DNA from: Paramyrothecium sp. XJ0827
Lineage: Eukaryota > Ascomycota > Sordariomycetes > Hypocreales > Stachybotryaceae
DNA: 64,000 nt
Assembly: GCA_020881915.1 (NCBI GenBank)
Contig: JAJFPB010000006.1
Location: 310,001-374,000 of the forward strand
Direction of reading: 5' to 3'
The translations under genes and the position numbers were made by a program. Shown here one piece after another: positions 20,212-31,713 of this stretch (the stretch's first letter is position 1; the number at the start of each line of letters is the position of its first letter). The notes below the pieces were generated by a model. It saw only the letters and a program-made list of their open reading frames with translations. It searched no databases and was not told the DNA's origin.

Positions 20212-23200
20212 TTACTCTTTCTCTTCGTCAGCATCAGCAACCGAAGGCGCACCGTCTGTCGCCTCGCCTTGGAACACCTGGTTGCCCTCGTACGTGACTC
20301 GTCGCCATCCACATGCCTCTTTGTCGTCCTTGATCCATTCCATGGTGGGGAAATAGTGGTCATTCTTCTTCTTCGTGATCACCCACGGCACCGAGTCGAA
20401 GGTACCGCCTTGAGTCTGAAGTCTGCAGCCGAGTCAGTTCATGTATTACCAATGGAGATGCCATTCGGTAACGTACAGGTGTTATCGGGAATCTCCCGGG
20501 TGGCCGCGATGAAGGCATCGAGATCAGGGGTTGGCTGCCCATTCACGTGAGTGATGAAGTTTGTTGGCGCCACTCCGTATTGGTAGGCCGGGGATCCGCG
20601 AATTCTGCTTGACACGTAGACTTCGCTGTGAAGCTTGCTGATTTGTTGTCGGACGGCCTGATGGGGTCGGTGAAGGACAGCGCCGCAGAAGGATACCGCG
20701 TGGTCCGTCTCCATGTCATCAGCTGACACAGTTGCAAGCCGAAGGTGAATCTCCTCGCACTCTCGGATAATAACTGCGTTAAGGAAGTCATTGGAGTACA
20801 TGACGTCAAAGTCCGATATCGTGGTACAGATTTTACCGTTGAGGGTCAGGACAATATCTCCCTCCAGGAGCGAAATCGGCTGATTGACCCGCTCGAACGC
20901 CCGCTTGCTGACCATGAAAAGCTGGTGATGCGATCGGTTGGCTTGCGTCACCTTGTGGATCCATTCATCCGACACTCCCATGACCGATGCTTGAGACATC
21001 TGGATAGCCCTGAACTCGACAGAGAGGATTCGAAGCTTTGGCGTTTCGTCCTTCTGAATGGCCGAAATGACGGGGAGCAGCGCCGGTGTGCCCATACCGA
21101 GGTAATACTCCTCGTCCCGCTCGCTGCATGGCGAGCGCTCTCCAAGGTATGACAGCCAAAGTGCCTGCACAGTACCGTCGGGTGCGACAAGCACACCGCT
21201 GTTGCAGACGGAACCCAGGCCACTATCGATTGTGATGGCGTCAACATTCACTGCGCGGTATCGGGGTGCGCCAGAGTTGGCCGGGATCGCCGCGGTCGTA
21301 ATTTCGGTCACAGTCGTTGCGCCGTGCATCACTCGGCCGATCCTGTTGTGACCAAGGAAATACGTCTTTGCGCCTTGGGTTAGGTGCTCACTGCTGAGTC
21401 GTGCGCTCATGACTGGCGCATCGACCAGTGAAGGGTCATATTTGATTATGGCGTAGTTTTGTAGTGGATGGAGGAAAACTACCTTGCCTTCTACAATAAT
21501 CAAGTCAGCGAGGCAACGCTGATGTCGCAAAGGTCGTAGGGAACGATGGCTCGGGATATCAGGACCAGACCCTTCTCAGCATCGATGACCAAGCCCATGC
21601 CGGATCCTCGGTTCCTCGGAAATCCGTCGAGCTGGACTGGCATAGTGCAGTTGACACGTACGAAGCTTCTGATCAAGTCACCAACGCCCGGGTGTGGCAT
21701 GTGGTCTGGCTCTATGAAGGACGCCGATCGCCGTGTAGGAGTCACTGGGGGAAGTGGGTCTCCAAGGTCGCTGAAGTCCCATATTCCACTTTCATCATTC
21801 TAATTGCCATCTTCATCTTGGCAAACCAGTGTCGGTCCACGTAAATGGTTGTCGTATTTAGGGTGTGAAGGTCGTGCAGGTGCTTATAGGTAACCACCAC
21901 CCTCGCCTTGTCCGGTATATTCTTCATCACTTGGATAAATATGTCGAGATCTGGTACCTTCTTATGATCGACAGTCTGAATGACCCACCCGTTGTCGGTA
22001 TTTTCGAAGCGGAATGAGCCAGCAGATTCGCAGACGTATACGCCCTGGACTGCAATAGCATAGAGCCTGGCTTGCTGATAGGACAAATTGTGGAAACTTG
22101 CGCCAGCAACGGAGACGAAGCGATCAGGCGTAATCTTATGAAGATCCCAGACGTCAATCTCCACCTCTACATCCTGGCCACCACGTTGCAGCTGGAAGTT
22201 GATGGTGTTGCCAACATTGGAGTCGAGAATGTCATCGAGTCGAATAAATTGGGGGATCATCTCTCCGTTGGCCTTGATAAGCACGTCGCCCTGCTCGATC
22301 TTGTTGTGTGAGGGACCAGCAGGGAGGACGATTTCAGCCACCAACATGTTAATTTCCTCGGGGAAGGCCCTTCGCATGGCGGCCTCCCACTCAGTGGTGA
22401 GACCCAGCCGACGACATCCGTCGAATGGTTTGAGCAAGAACTGGCACTGGATGTCTCCTCGTGTGATGGGCTTGCCCTATTGAATACTCTGGAGCGCACG
22501 GAGGGGCCTATCCAAAGGTAGGAAGTAGTCTGTTGATGCACCGTCAGATCGTCCACCAGCTTGAAGGGCGATAGCTGACCCATGCTTGCCGACTACGGGA
22601 CTGCCAGAACTTCCACCGCTGGCGGCGGCACTCGCTTGGTAGTAGCAGGTATTGAAGTCGCTATAGCCTTTGCCGTATTCGGGCGCGTTACGATCCAGTC
22701 GGCAGATGACACCAGAGAGGATACTCAGCTTCTCGCCTGCATCGTTACCAACGACTCGAATCTCGACACCCACTGGCTTGTATTAGTACCATGGCCATGG
22801 TCGCGAAAGCTTGTGTAAAAAGGACACATACCCTTGGCTTGATCCGGTGCCAAGTCTAGGCCATCGACAAGCATATATCTTATGGCTTTCGGGTCGTACC
22901 TGAGGAGGCCGAAGTCGTGAACTGGATCGCGGTATACGGGGTCGCAGTCGACCCCCTCGTGGTTGTCAAAGACGCAGTGACCCCAGAACGGGCCCGAGCC
23001 GACGACGTGACGGTTCGTCAAGATGTATCTAGACCAGACAAGAAAACTTAGTCGTTGCTTTAGGACAAGTAGTTGTGTACATCTCTACTAACCCTCTCTC
23101 AGAATCAACCACGAAGCCGGTGGCTTCACTCGTCAGGGCCGGATCCGTATCGAACGAGCATGTCTGGCAGAAACGAATGGTGACGACATTCCGCACGACC

Positions 23201-23430
23201 TTTTGAATGGTGTCCTGCCACTCGCCCAGAATTGCCGGCATGCCGACACATTGCTCGGGGTGGATATCGTCAGCGGAATCAGACTCGTCCTCGTATTCGA
23301 CCACCTTGACGTCGGGCGTGTTGTCGTCCGCTGACAGCTTTCCGTTGATCAATCTCTTGGCATTGCGTCCCTGCTTGGGACGGTCCTGGGCTTTTATTTT
23401 GTTCCCGGCCAAACTCTTCGTTCCATTCAT
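20212..23430 (-). pseudogene. Nma111-type HtrA serine protease, degenerate copy
   Basis: Nearly full-length relative of fungal Nma111 (nuclear HtrA/PDZ protease of about 1000 residues, linked in yeast to apoptosis). Exon 1 23093..23430, intron 23029..23092, exon 2 22832..23028, intron 22773..22831, then a long exon and a last intron 20423..20476. The triad is present: His in [15 protein letters not shown], Asp in DFGLLRYD, Ser in [11 protein letters not shown]-like and second protease-like halves follow, ending in [20 protein letters not shown]. Breaks: an in-frame TAG at 22477 after ALQSIQ, then frameshifts near 21795 (before [12 protein letters not shown]), near 21505 (before [16 protein letters not shown]) and near 20405 (before FDSVPWV). 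Nma111 is normally a single-copy core gene, so an intact paralogue is expected elsewhere. With the stop at 22477 only the N-terminal protease half could be made. Confidence 0.85.
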
Positions 23431-24226
23431 ACTGGCTTTGGCGGTTGTCTTCTGTTATCACGGTGTTGTTGTAAGTCTAGTGCAAGGACATCACAGGCAA
23501 GGTCGTAATGGCCGCTTATTATTGGATGCTGAATCTTCAGATCTGTAGCGTTAGTGAAGGAATATAACAGGAGCAAAAGGGGGTCTTAAACAGACGGCGC
23601 ACCGTTGACTATTGCTTTTTCATAACTCTAAAGTGACGAATCGCCAACCACCGGGCAGTCAACGGCGATCAATGGCCAACGCCGACGGTTGGAATGAATG
23701 AAATATTGCCCAATTTGCGCGCCCTTGAGGCCCTGGGGATTCACATCGCGGGTGTCAACCCTTAGGGCTTTGTGCAGTTTTTGTGGTATGATCAAACAAG
23801 CCGTGATCAAACAAACAAACAGAGCTTCAAACAATCAAATTCTTGGTAACGTTTACGCAGACGCCAACCTGCCCGGACCCTGTGAACAGCGCACAGAGAC
23901 ACCTTAACGTTATGGCGTGTTAATTGGTGGGGCCCATGACTCTCGATGTTATTACAGTCCATTTGCCTGACACCATGCTGGCGTACCGCGCCGTTGGGTT
24001 GGGGCCTGGAAGTTGTGGGCCAAGGAGCTCTTTGCATGCACCGGATCAGGAAGGCGGAATGATGGCATTTGGAGGCTACGGTGGCTTAGACCACATCTGA
24101 ACTCACGTACAGGAACCAGGGCTGCCGTCAGATCAGATTAACAATCAGATATATCAATCAGATCAATCAATTCAAATCAGATATGGAATTTTGTCAGATC
24201 AATCAATTCAAATACAACGTCTGTAC
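23431..24226. other. Upstream of the protease relic; AT-rich repeats
   Basis: The first 300 bp are the former promoter. From 24122 to 24217 there are repeated CAGATCAATCAATTCAAAT and ATCAGATAT words directly outside the piggyBac-like end. Confidence 0.45.
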
Positions 24227-26531
24227 ATCCCCTTGGCTGTGCGAGGGCTTATTGGATGTATCGTACATGGATCTGATCCAATTAAAACCGGGAAAAATGG
24301 AGTAACATCTATTCCCACCTAATGTAGCTTGTGATAGAAGTTCCAGCATTTGTGGGGATTACAAATAGCTACATTACACGTCATACAACCCTTCCAAGTC
24401 TGCGTACCTTCCCTAGGGCCCCGTTTGGACCGACCCTTGTTGGCTCGGCTGTTGATGCTGTTTGCATCTAGCTGTTCCATGGGGCCAGCAGGGTGCCGTT
24501 TTTTTTTAGCCTTTTTGAGCTCTGTGATCGTGGGCCGATTTGGACGCCCTGACAAGCCAGACAACGAGCATACTTACCTCTATAGTCCCATTTGTGTTAT
24601 TAAGTAGGGATGGATTCGTTCCCAGGACAATATCTCTACCTTGTTGAGCCTGCCTTGCCGTAGGTCTTGAAGATATCATCGACTAAGGCTTATTGGAACC
24701 GGCTCTGGGCCCTATACGGCTTCCAGCTCGGCTGACCTTGTTGTTGTAAGATGAAGCTATTAGACAGAGCTACGGATAGGAGGAAGGACCAGGTCAGAGC
24801 CCGGGCAGGACCCCGTCTCTGACGACGGTCAAAATGCTCATTAGCTCGAAGATGATCAGCTCTGTTAACAGCATTCATTAATTTATTATAGTCGGCTGCG
24901 GTAGACGGGATATTCAGCTTCAAGATGGGCTTATCACTAAATAGCCGTTTAATCGAGCGGGCTCGAGCCCTTGTTGTTGTTGGCCGCCGGCGGATGCATT
25001 CGAGGGTCTCTTGGCCGGTGTAAACCGTAGTTAAAAACAACACTAAGGCACTGTCCTTCCAGCCGATTTGGTTGACCTAGATATCTAGTAATTAGTAGGG
25101 AAACTCGGTAGGATCTTCTAGATATCCGGACCTTATTATCAGCTGTGGGCTTGGCTATAAGACGCCCCCATGACCATAGGTTCCGGCCCTTATTATCGTC
25201 GTTTTTCGCCCTGATAAGGTCCCTATATATGCCACTATTCGTACGAGCTGTGCCTATGGCTCCAATACCTAGCTATCGTAGCTGCCGGAAGAGCTGCGGC
25301 GACGAGAAGAGGTTGTCAACAAAGACATAATATGTATTAGGCGGCAGCTGTTTTACTAGGAAAACAACGACAGCTTGAGTCGGGTTAAGAGCCTTATCAT
25401 CATCTAGGGCCTCATCAATGCCGTCCAAGGCATCGTCTGCCGGGCCCTCCGAGATATCAGATACATCGTCAGTTATATCGTCAGACATATCGTCAGAGCC
25501 CTCATCCAACGGCTCGTCTGACGGCTTGTTCAGGGGCTGTATTTTTAAGGGCTTTTTCTGTGGGAGCTCAACGCCAACAGGGCCAAATTTAGATCCAGGC
25601 GTATACCAAATCCAGTGTAGGATATAGCCTTAGATAGCTAGGATCCAGACCTTGATCCCTGTGGGTGTTGGTTTAGACGGGATCGTCACCTTCTGCTTAG
25701 ACCGCCCTTCGAACTTAATCATACCCTCATCTACACTAATATCGCTACCAACTTCAACAGCACCTATAGCAGCCAACATAATATAGTTAGCCCATTCGTT
25801 GACCTTGTTATACGGGGCCGGTACCCCATGTTGTATTATATCCGGATCGTGGATTTGGAGCCGTCTTTTTAGTAGGAAAAATCGATTATATGTCATGAAT
25901 TGAATCCATGGATAGGTAGGACTGATTTCCCCGTCTCCCGGCACCTTCCAATAGTCTTCTAGTCGCGGAGCCCTATATAAGGTCATTAATATCACAATGC
26001 CTATCTACATATAGATTTCTGCCACAGATATCTCAATCCAATGCTCTAGCGGCTCCTATCATTCGGTTCGGTCGTTGGGTCATTGGCAGAGCTATTCGTG
26101 TAGCTAACCCATTATTTAACTAGGGATTCGGCTAGGAAAAGCTAGAATAGCTTCAACGGCATCTCCGGAAGGTCCCGGACCTTGAGAGGTCGATATGGAA
26201 CGTCGAGGCCTTCAAAATGTGACCCTATACGGCTTGTTGGCTTGTGGTCCGGCCGGCATGTGTTATCAATAGCTTGCTCGCGCCGGCTATGGTCCGTTGT
26301 AACAGGAATCCGTTCCTCGGGGGCCACGGTGGCTGCGGCAGCATCGTTGTCTGCTTCCATCGTCAAATAGCTAGTAGCGGCAGCATTGTCTATTGTGGAA
26401 GAATCGTCAAAATCGTCTACATAGCTATTTCTATGGACAGGGATTTCCTTGTTCCTCAATGTACTGACATCATGGACAGGGGTGGTGTGGAGATAGTTAC
26501 ATCCAATAAGCCCTCGCACAGCCAAGGGGAT
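24227..26531 (-). mobile_element. piggyBac-like transposon 1 (2.3 kb, dead)
   Basis: Perfect 34-bp terminal inverted repeats: 24227..24260 and 26498..26531, outer end ATCCCCTTGGCTGTGCGAGG. Inside is a minus-strand DDE_Tnp_1_7 transposase. The flanks (GTAC on the left, AGCT on the right) are not the TTAA expected for piggyBac, and the right flank is directly the interior of another element copy, which points to a nested or rearranged insertion. Confidence 0.85.
24319..26497 (-). pseudogene. piggyBac-type (DDE_Tnp_1_7) transposase, broken
   Basis: From the right end: an N-terminal acidic region, then the characteristic block YWKVPGDGEISPTYPWIQFM, NRFFLLKRRLQIHDP, ISVDEGMIKFEGRSKQKVT and KPTPTGIKVWILAI. 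An in-frame TAA at 25630 interrupts it; the same frame continues GYILHWIWYTPGSKFGPVGV, an acidic insert, YYVFVDNLFSSPQLFRQL and IGTARTNSGIYRDLI. The frame then shifts near 25050 to LFLTTVYTGQETLECIRRRP and VNRADHLRANEHFD, and again near 24690 to a C-terminal cysteine-rich tail, CMTCNVAICNPHKCWNFYH. Nearly all conserved blocks are present, so decay is recent, but there are several stops and shifts. Confidence 0.82.
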
Positions 26532-27036
26532 AGCTTCCTTTTGCAGAGGAAAGGGCGGCCCGTTTGGACGCCCTTCAAGTCACAGAGCCGCTGGCAACAA
26601 GCCCTTGTGGACGAGATCTTCCTTATTATACGGCCCTTCAGGCTGCTCAAGGCAGAGGAATCGTATCGGCAATCCAACTATCCCAATTGGCCAGCATATA
26701 AAAGGCCCAAGGGGACAGTCACGCTGTTTGGCGTGTCAAGGCGTTCAAATTGGTCCCCGGAAGACGTCCCGGAAGATGCCCCGGCGCCCTAGAAAACGGG
26801 ATGCCTTGCAGATATTAGATGCGAATAGCATCAATAGCCGCGACAACCGGACTGCTCAAAGCAGGGCCCGGGCCAGGGCTCAGAAGCCAAGAATCGGTAC
26901 AAACGTTCGGTGGGGCTGTCTGACATGTAATGTAGCTCTTTGTAAGGAAGGGAACTGCTGGGACTTCTATCACCAGCCAATTGCTTAGGTAGCTGAAGTC
27001 ACTAGCGTTTACGCCGTTCTAATTGGATCAGATCCA
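26532..27036 (+). mobile_element. Tail of a second piggyBac-like element
   Basis: Starts exactly where the first element ends and runs the other way: SFLLQRKGRPVWTPFKSQSR parallels SFILQQQGQPSWKPYRAQSR of element 1, then a C-terminal domain LDANSINSRDNRTAQSR and GCLTCNVALCKEGNCWDFYH ending at 26988. One frame change is needed near 26790. The sub-terminal sequence AATTGGATCAGATCCATGT (27018-27036) equals the complement of the inner left end of element 1 (24266-24284), but the 34-bp end itself is missing. It is a truncated element, either split by element 1 or joined to it by recombination. Confidence 0.78.
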
Positions 27037-27628
27037 TGTCCGGTACGCGGGTGGTGCCTACAAGCTGCCAAAGAGATTCGCTCTACCACTCCTTACTTTA
27101 GCTGCCACAAGTTTCTTCACACATCGCAATATGCGCTTGCGGTGCAATTGATCGTGATGGGGTGCACCCTTGACGGGAGTGGTGGGGCGCTCCTATTTTT
27201 TTTTAAACCAATGAGGCTATGATGCATGGAATCCAAGTGGAAGGAATCCAACTAGAACCCCGATTTGACTAAGAGAACCCAAGTGGAGGGATTCCAACCT
27301 AAACCCAAGCGCGCCAAGACCACTTTAATGTAGGGAACTCATGTTGGATTCCCGCCGAATGGTGGTCAGGGTTAAAAGAAGAAAAGTGTAAAAAATACGG
27401 GGTGTAAGGGTTGCACTCGCGACCTTGTCGGGCTCCTCGGTTATGGATGATAACTATGGGGCTGCTTGGGAGGCTGTGCATATAGGATCCCTCCTTTTGG
27501 ACAGCCAAGGAGATAATATAATCTCGGTTGCAGCACTGCCCCCCTGAGTCAACGTTCCCTGAGGACTATTATTATTAAATTTCCACGGGTAAAATAGACT
27601 TTCTTGGAACCCTCTGCAAGGGTGTGAC
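27037..27628. other. Intergenic, promoter side of the next gene
   Basis: Holds an eight-T run at 27197 and a diverged 25-bp direct repeat (GAATCCAAGTGGAAGGAATC and GAACCCAAGTGGAGGGATTC at about 27230-27300). No gene recognised. Confidence 0.4.
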
Positions 27629-27637
27629 TATATATAA
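27629..27637 (+). promoter_or_regulatory. TATA box of the beta-lactamase-fold gene
   Basis: TATATATAA about 180 bp upstream of the ATG at 27817. Confidence 0.55.
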
Positions 27638-27816
27638 GGGGGGGCTAAACGCCTCTCTAGCTAGCTGTTCAATTCAACGAAGGTCGCGATACTTGGTCGT
27701 GCATGCAACCCTCTGTCATATCAACACTAGCCCACGGCAAGATTCACCAACAGTCTTTCTCCTCGTTCTGCCCATATTGTAGGCAATAAACACTAAGGAG
27801 CAAAGACGATTTCACA

Positions 27817-29578
27817 ATGCGCGCATTCACGTGCGTGCTCACGCTGCTTGCCGCCAATGGAGTGCTTGCAGAGCAGCAGCATCAACGGCCATCGGGTCAC
27901 GTAAAGCCACCACGGAGTGACAGGAATCCCTTTACAGACGAGTTCTCCGCCCTTGCCAAGAACGTCATGGAAGAATGGCATGCCGCGGGACTGTCCTTGG
28001 CAGTCGTAGACGACAAGAGCGTCTTCACAAAGGTGCGCATTGCCCCAAGCCCATTTCTCCGTTTCTTGCGAATGATCACTGAAACCATTGAACCTCACAG
28101 GGCTTCGGTTTCGCAAGATTGCCCGATACACCCGCCACGGCAGAAACACTCTACTATGTCGGATCAACCACAAAGGCCCATACCGCCGCCGTCCTGTCGC
28201 ATTTTATCGACACCAAGAAATTCAATGGCCTGGCCCAGGGCTGGAGCACCACCATCTCATCCCTGATCCCCGACGACTTTGTGCTGCAAAACGAGTGGGC
28301 CACACGCTCCCTCACTCTCGATGACGCCGTCAGCCACAGATCTGGAATGGCCAGCCATGATAATGCCTGGCATGAAGAGATTAACGGGACCCAAGCCACC
28401 GTCAAAGACATAGTTCGCAACTTCAGAAACCTTCCTTATGGGATCGAGCCTCGAGTCAAGTGGTGGTACTGCAACTCGCTTTACGTAACCTTATCACACA
28501 TCATTGAGACCCTCACCGGGAAATGGCTTGGGCAAGTCTTCAAGGAGGTCATCTGGGAGCCTCTCGGTATGAACCATACCTACATGGACCTCGAACAAGC
28601 AAAAAGTCCGATGCACTCCTAGCAACAGCCTACAAATGGAGCCCTGATAGCGAAAGCTACGATGAGCTGGAGACTGTGAGTACCACCGCGGTCAGCAGCG
28701 CTGGCGCTGGCGCTGCCATTTCCAACGTCATCGACTACGCAAAATGGCTTCAATGCCTTATCCATGAAAAAGAGCCATTCTCTAAGGCTGTTCACAAGGA
28801 CATCCGAACGCCTCGCTTCTTGGCGAGTGACCAGTCGTCAGATGGCAGCGACGTTGTGCTCTACGGGCTGGCCTGGATGAGAACAATCATCCATGGTCAT
28901 GTGGCGTACTGGCACACCGGATCGGTCATGACTTTTGAAGCTTATGTCTACTGGTTCCCGGAGCTCAAGTACGGCATCGTCGCGTTTTCGAACAGCGGGC
29001 TGGTATCCAAACCGGTGGAGCACGTCCTCGTGAGGCGACTCATGGAGGACAGGATGGGTATTCCTCCTAGCGACAGACTCGATGTCAACAAGATGTACGT
29101 TTCCAGTTGTGAAGAGGGCCAGTGGCTTTACTAATGAAGAACCAAACAGTGAAAAAAAGACATGTGGGAGGGTATACGCAAAGCCATCGACATGGCCGAC
29201 GAAGTTCTATACCCTAACAAACCAAAGGATCCAGTTCCGCCTACCCTGGGCCCGGGCTATCTGGTCGGCAAGTACTTTCACAAAGGCTACGGCACCGTCG
29301 ATCTGTTCGAGGAGCCCCTCTACGCCTGCTCGGACAAGACGATCCTGGTGGCCAACCGGACCGAGTTGACGTGGAAACAGCAGTGGCGCATACACCACGT
29401 ATTCGGTGACCATTGGACCCTGTACAGCAAGATGCTTTTTGGTGTGGATGAGGTCTTTGCCTACGGCGCAGCTCACTTCAAATTTGGGGTTGATGGCAAG
29501 GTTTCCGGCTTGGAAATAACGTTGATTGACGGGAATCTTCTTGAGGGAGTGATTTTGTTTGACAAAGTCGAGGACTGA
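27817..29578 (+). pseudogene. Secreted beta-lactamase-fold serine hydrolase, two frameshifts
   Basis: N-terminal signal peptide (MRAFTCVLTLLAANGVLA), then a class C beta-lactamase/penicillin-binding-protein fold. Exon 1 ends before GTGCGC at 28032; an intron ending CCTCACAG at 28099 leads to GFGFARLPD. Active-site motifs are all there: S-x-x-K in VGSTTKAHTA, Y-x-N in WYCNSLY, and H-T-G in AYWHTGSVM. The frame is lost at an A5 run (28611-28615) where one more A would join DLEQAK to SDALLATAYKW. It is lost again after a short intron (donor GTACGT near 29094, acceptor AACAG at 29149) at an A7 run (29152-29158), where one more A would lead into DMWEGIRKAIDM. The C-terminal domain (to 29578) resembles the lipocalin-like extension of fungal secreted esterases of this family. 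Either recently dead or the victim of homopolymer miscalls. Confidence 0.78.
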
Positions 29579-29920
29579 GTACTGTTGCACCATGCAAGGC
29601 AATGCGGTAAGAGTGTCTGCGATCTTGAGTTGGAGTCATGTAATAGGCGCCGGGTCTGGTTACTGACGTCGTCTTGAAAAGACTTTTCCACCCCAAGCAA
29701 TACCATCCTTGTTTTATGTACGACTTTGTATGCCTGAACATGTGCACAAAGAATTGGGTCCAGACTGCCTTACTCATCACATGAAACGAGACACTACCAC
29801 TGTCACTATGAGCGAATGAACAACTCAACAGACATATAATCTTGGACTCGAGTGATATCTCTATTGCCCTGCGTTCCCCAAGATAATCTTAAACTACTCG
29901 CATAATTCGGCTCGAAGAGT
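29579..29920. other. 3' flank, no gene recognised
   Basis: Nothing beyond unsupported minus-strand frames overlapping the hydrolase tail. Confidence 0.4.
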
Positions 29921-30200
29921 TTACTTGGTCGGATAGGTGTTGGTAAACTGACTGCCGATGTCTTTCAGCATCTCATCTCGAGTAGCCGTTGTTGGAGGAA
30001 GCCTGGGCTGTGAGGCTGAATTTTTCGCGTTGATGGACGAGGTCGTATGTCCAGGATGAAGCAGAGCCGGCATTGGCTACTGTGCTTGACGTATCGAGAG
30101 CTTTAAGGAGGCTCCTAAACAGGTCAGCTCTCTAGTCCTCACCGAATCCATTTCCTAGGCGATAAGTATGAGAACAGGCACAGCAGACTGACCTCAAGGT
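29921..30200 (-). pseudogene. Unidentified coding relic
   Basis: On the minus strand a well-formed intron (GTCAGT donor, GAGCTGACC branch, TGTTTAG acceptor, about 30115-30193) joins ...TARHTLR to SLLKALDTSSTVANAG, then SSWTYDLVHQREKFSLTAQ, and after one frame change DEMLKDIGSQFTNTYPTK and a TAA at 29921. The codon pattern and the intron argue for a real former exon. I do not recognise the family, and the 5' part cannot be found. Confidence 0.35.
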
Positions 30201-30742
30201 ATGACGAGCAGTAGTAGAGCTGAATCACAAACACAGCAATACCCTCCTTCAAAGCGTTCATGGCACCACCACAATCGCTAATGTCGGTCATGCCGTGGTG
30301 CACTACCTACGCCGCCATATATACCAGCATAGAAGGTGCATGGTGCTGAAAGAATTGCTCTGGAGCTTTTCACTAGCTCAATGGAGTGAGGATTGACCCA
30401 CGTGGCGCATCATGCGGACCATCTTTCCAGTTGTCTTCGCCAGTAATACAACTGACATGTCAAGCATATATCTGATTCTCTACATGTTCCAGTGATACAT
30501 AACCCTAAGCCTGTCGTTCAATTGCTTTGCTGCATCTCCGCACATAAATTTCGCAGATGTATCTAGCCAGGAACATAAGCAATGTGTTTTACTTGAGCTT
30601 TTGCATGTGATTCACGTTTGCGGAACAAGAACCCTGTACAGTAGGATTGAGATCTGTGTATTGTGTCCCTCAAAGGATTTTGTGTTGACTGCTAGAGGAA
30701 AAGATTTGCTTCAAAGTGCGTTGCAATAACCCGACGATCTAA

Positions 30743-31711
30743 TCAGTCACTCAACATGTGCTTATACTCCTGAATAACCCATTGCAACCAAGCGTCCCAC
30801 TTTATCTTCCATGAGGAGAATACTAATAATCTTTCCTCCTCGCTCATGCAAGCATGCTCGATGCTCCATTCTATCAGTTGCCGCCAACCGTGTACCGTCA
30901 TATCTGCCTTGCCGATCATAACTTGGTAAAAGTCATGAGATAGAGTTGACCTGCGCGAAAGGTCAGTAGGTCGACTTTGATATGCTGGAGTAATACCCAC
31001 TTAAACAAAGTTCCATTATCACTGCTAACAGAACAGTGAACGTTATTAGCCAGGAGATCGTAGATGGTATGCCCACTCATTCTGGGTGTGAGACCCAAGA
31101 TTTGATTCGAAATACGACAACATTCTAGGCAAATGTTCCGAGCTCTCATTTGTTCCATGATGACAGGGTGCCGGGAAAGGGCGAATCCATGGCCGATACG
31201 CTTGCAGCCAAGCAACAAAGCATCTACTAGATTACCGTCAACATCGGTCCCGATATCCAAGGTCTCGCCGCAATGAAGCAGGAGTGGTATCTCGATGCCA
31301 GAGGCTTCGCAGTTCTCTTGAAACTGGAGGAGTTCTGGAATGAAATATTTAGGGGGAAACCCTTCCGCTTCTTCTCCTACAAGATCAAGCCCTAAGATGA
31401 TAATTCCGTTAGTGAATTTGCAGATGAATTTGCAGACGAACGGGCAGAAAGAGTACTGACCGGCGATATAATCAGGATAGTCCAATTTGAACTGTAGGCA
31501 TTCTGCTAAACTTTTTTTCACATCCTGAGATTTGGATGAACGGGGAGTGCAATAAATGATCTTCAATCCTCTGAAGGCACCACCAGATGTGGACTGAAAG
31601 CTCTCATAATCGTACCGTATAAGCTCCACAATTTCCCGGTTGTCCATCTTGTGGGAACCATCGTCCAGTAGAACCTGGTTTGATTTCATGAAATTGACTC
31701 GGATCTCAGCA
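30743..31711 (-). pseudogene. Adenosine deaminase (ADGF/CECR1 type), 5' end cut off by pogo 1
   Basis: Exons 31461..31711 (open at the 5' end), 31001..31391 and 30743..30950; introns 31392..31460 (GTCAGT, TTAG) and 30951..31000 (GTGGGT, GCAG), both in phase. The product starts inside the fold at AEIRVNFMKSNQVLLDDGS and goes on with the family blocks LKIIYCTPRS, LDLVGEEAEG, the metal and catalytic residues of LLLHCGETLD, GCKRIGHGFALSRHP, ISNQILGLTPRMSGH and SSDNGTLF, to an intact C-terminus. Known members are secreted adenosine deaminases of about 500 residues. Here the signal peptide, receptor-binding part and first metal-binding HxH are missing, because pogo 1 sits at the TA of the Tyr codon before AEIRVNF. 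No clear upstream exon is found beyond the element. Confidence 0.85.
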
Positions 31712-31713
31712 TA

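Noticed and set aside
26244..26792. 182-codon plus-strand frame as a single gene
   Set aside because: Its first half is antisense to element 1 and crosses the terminal repeat; only the part after 26532 is transposase-like.
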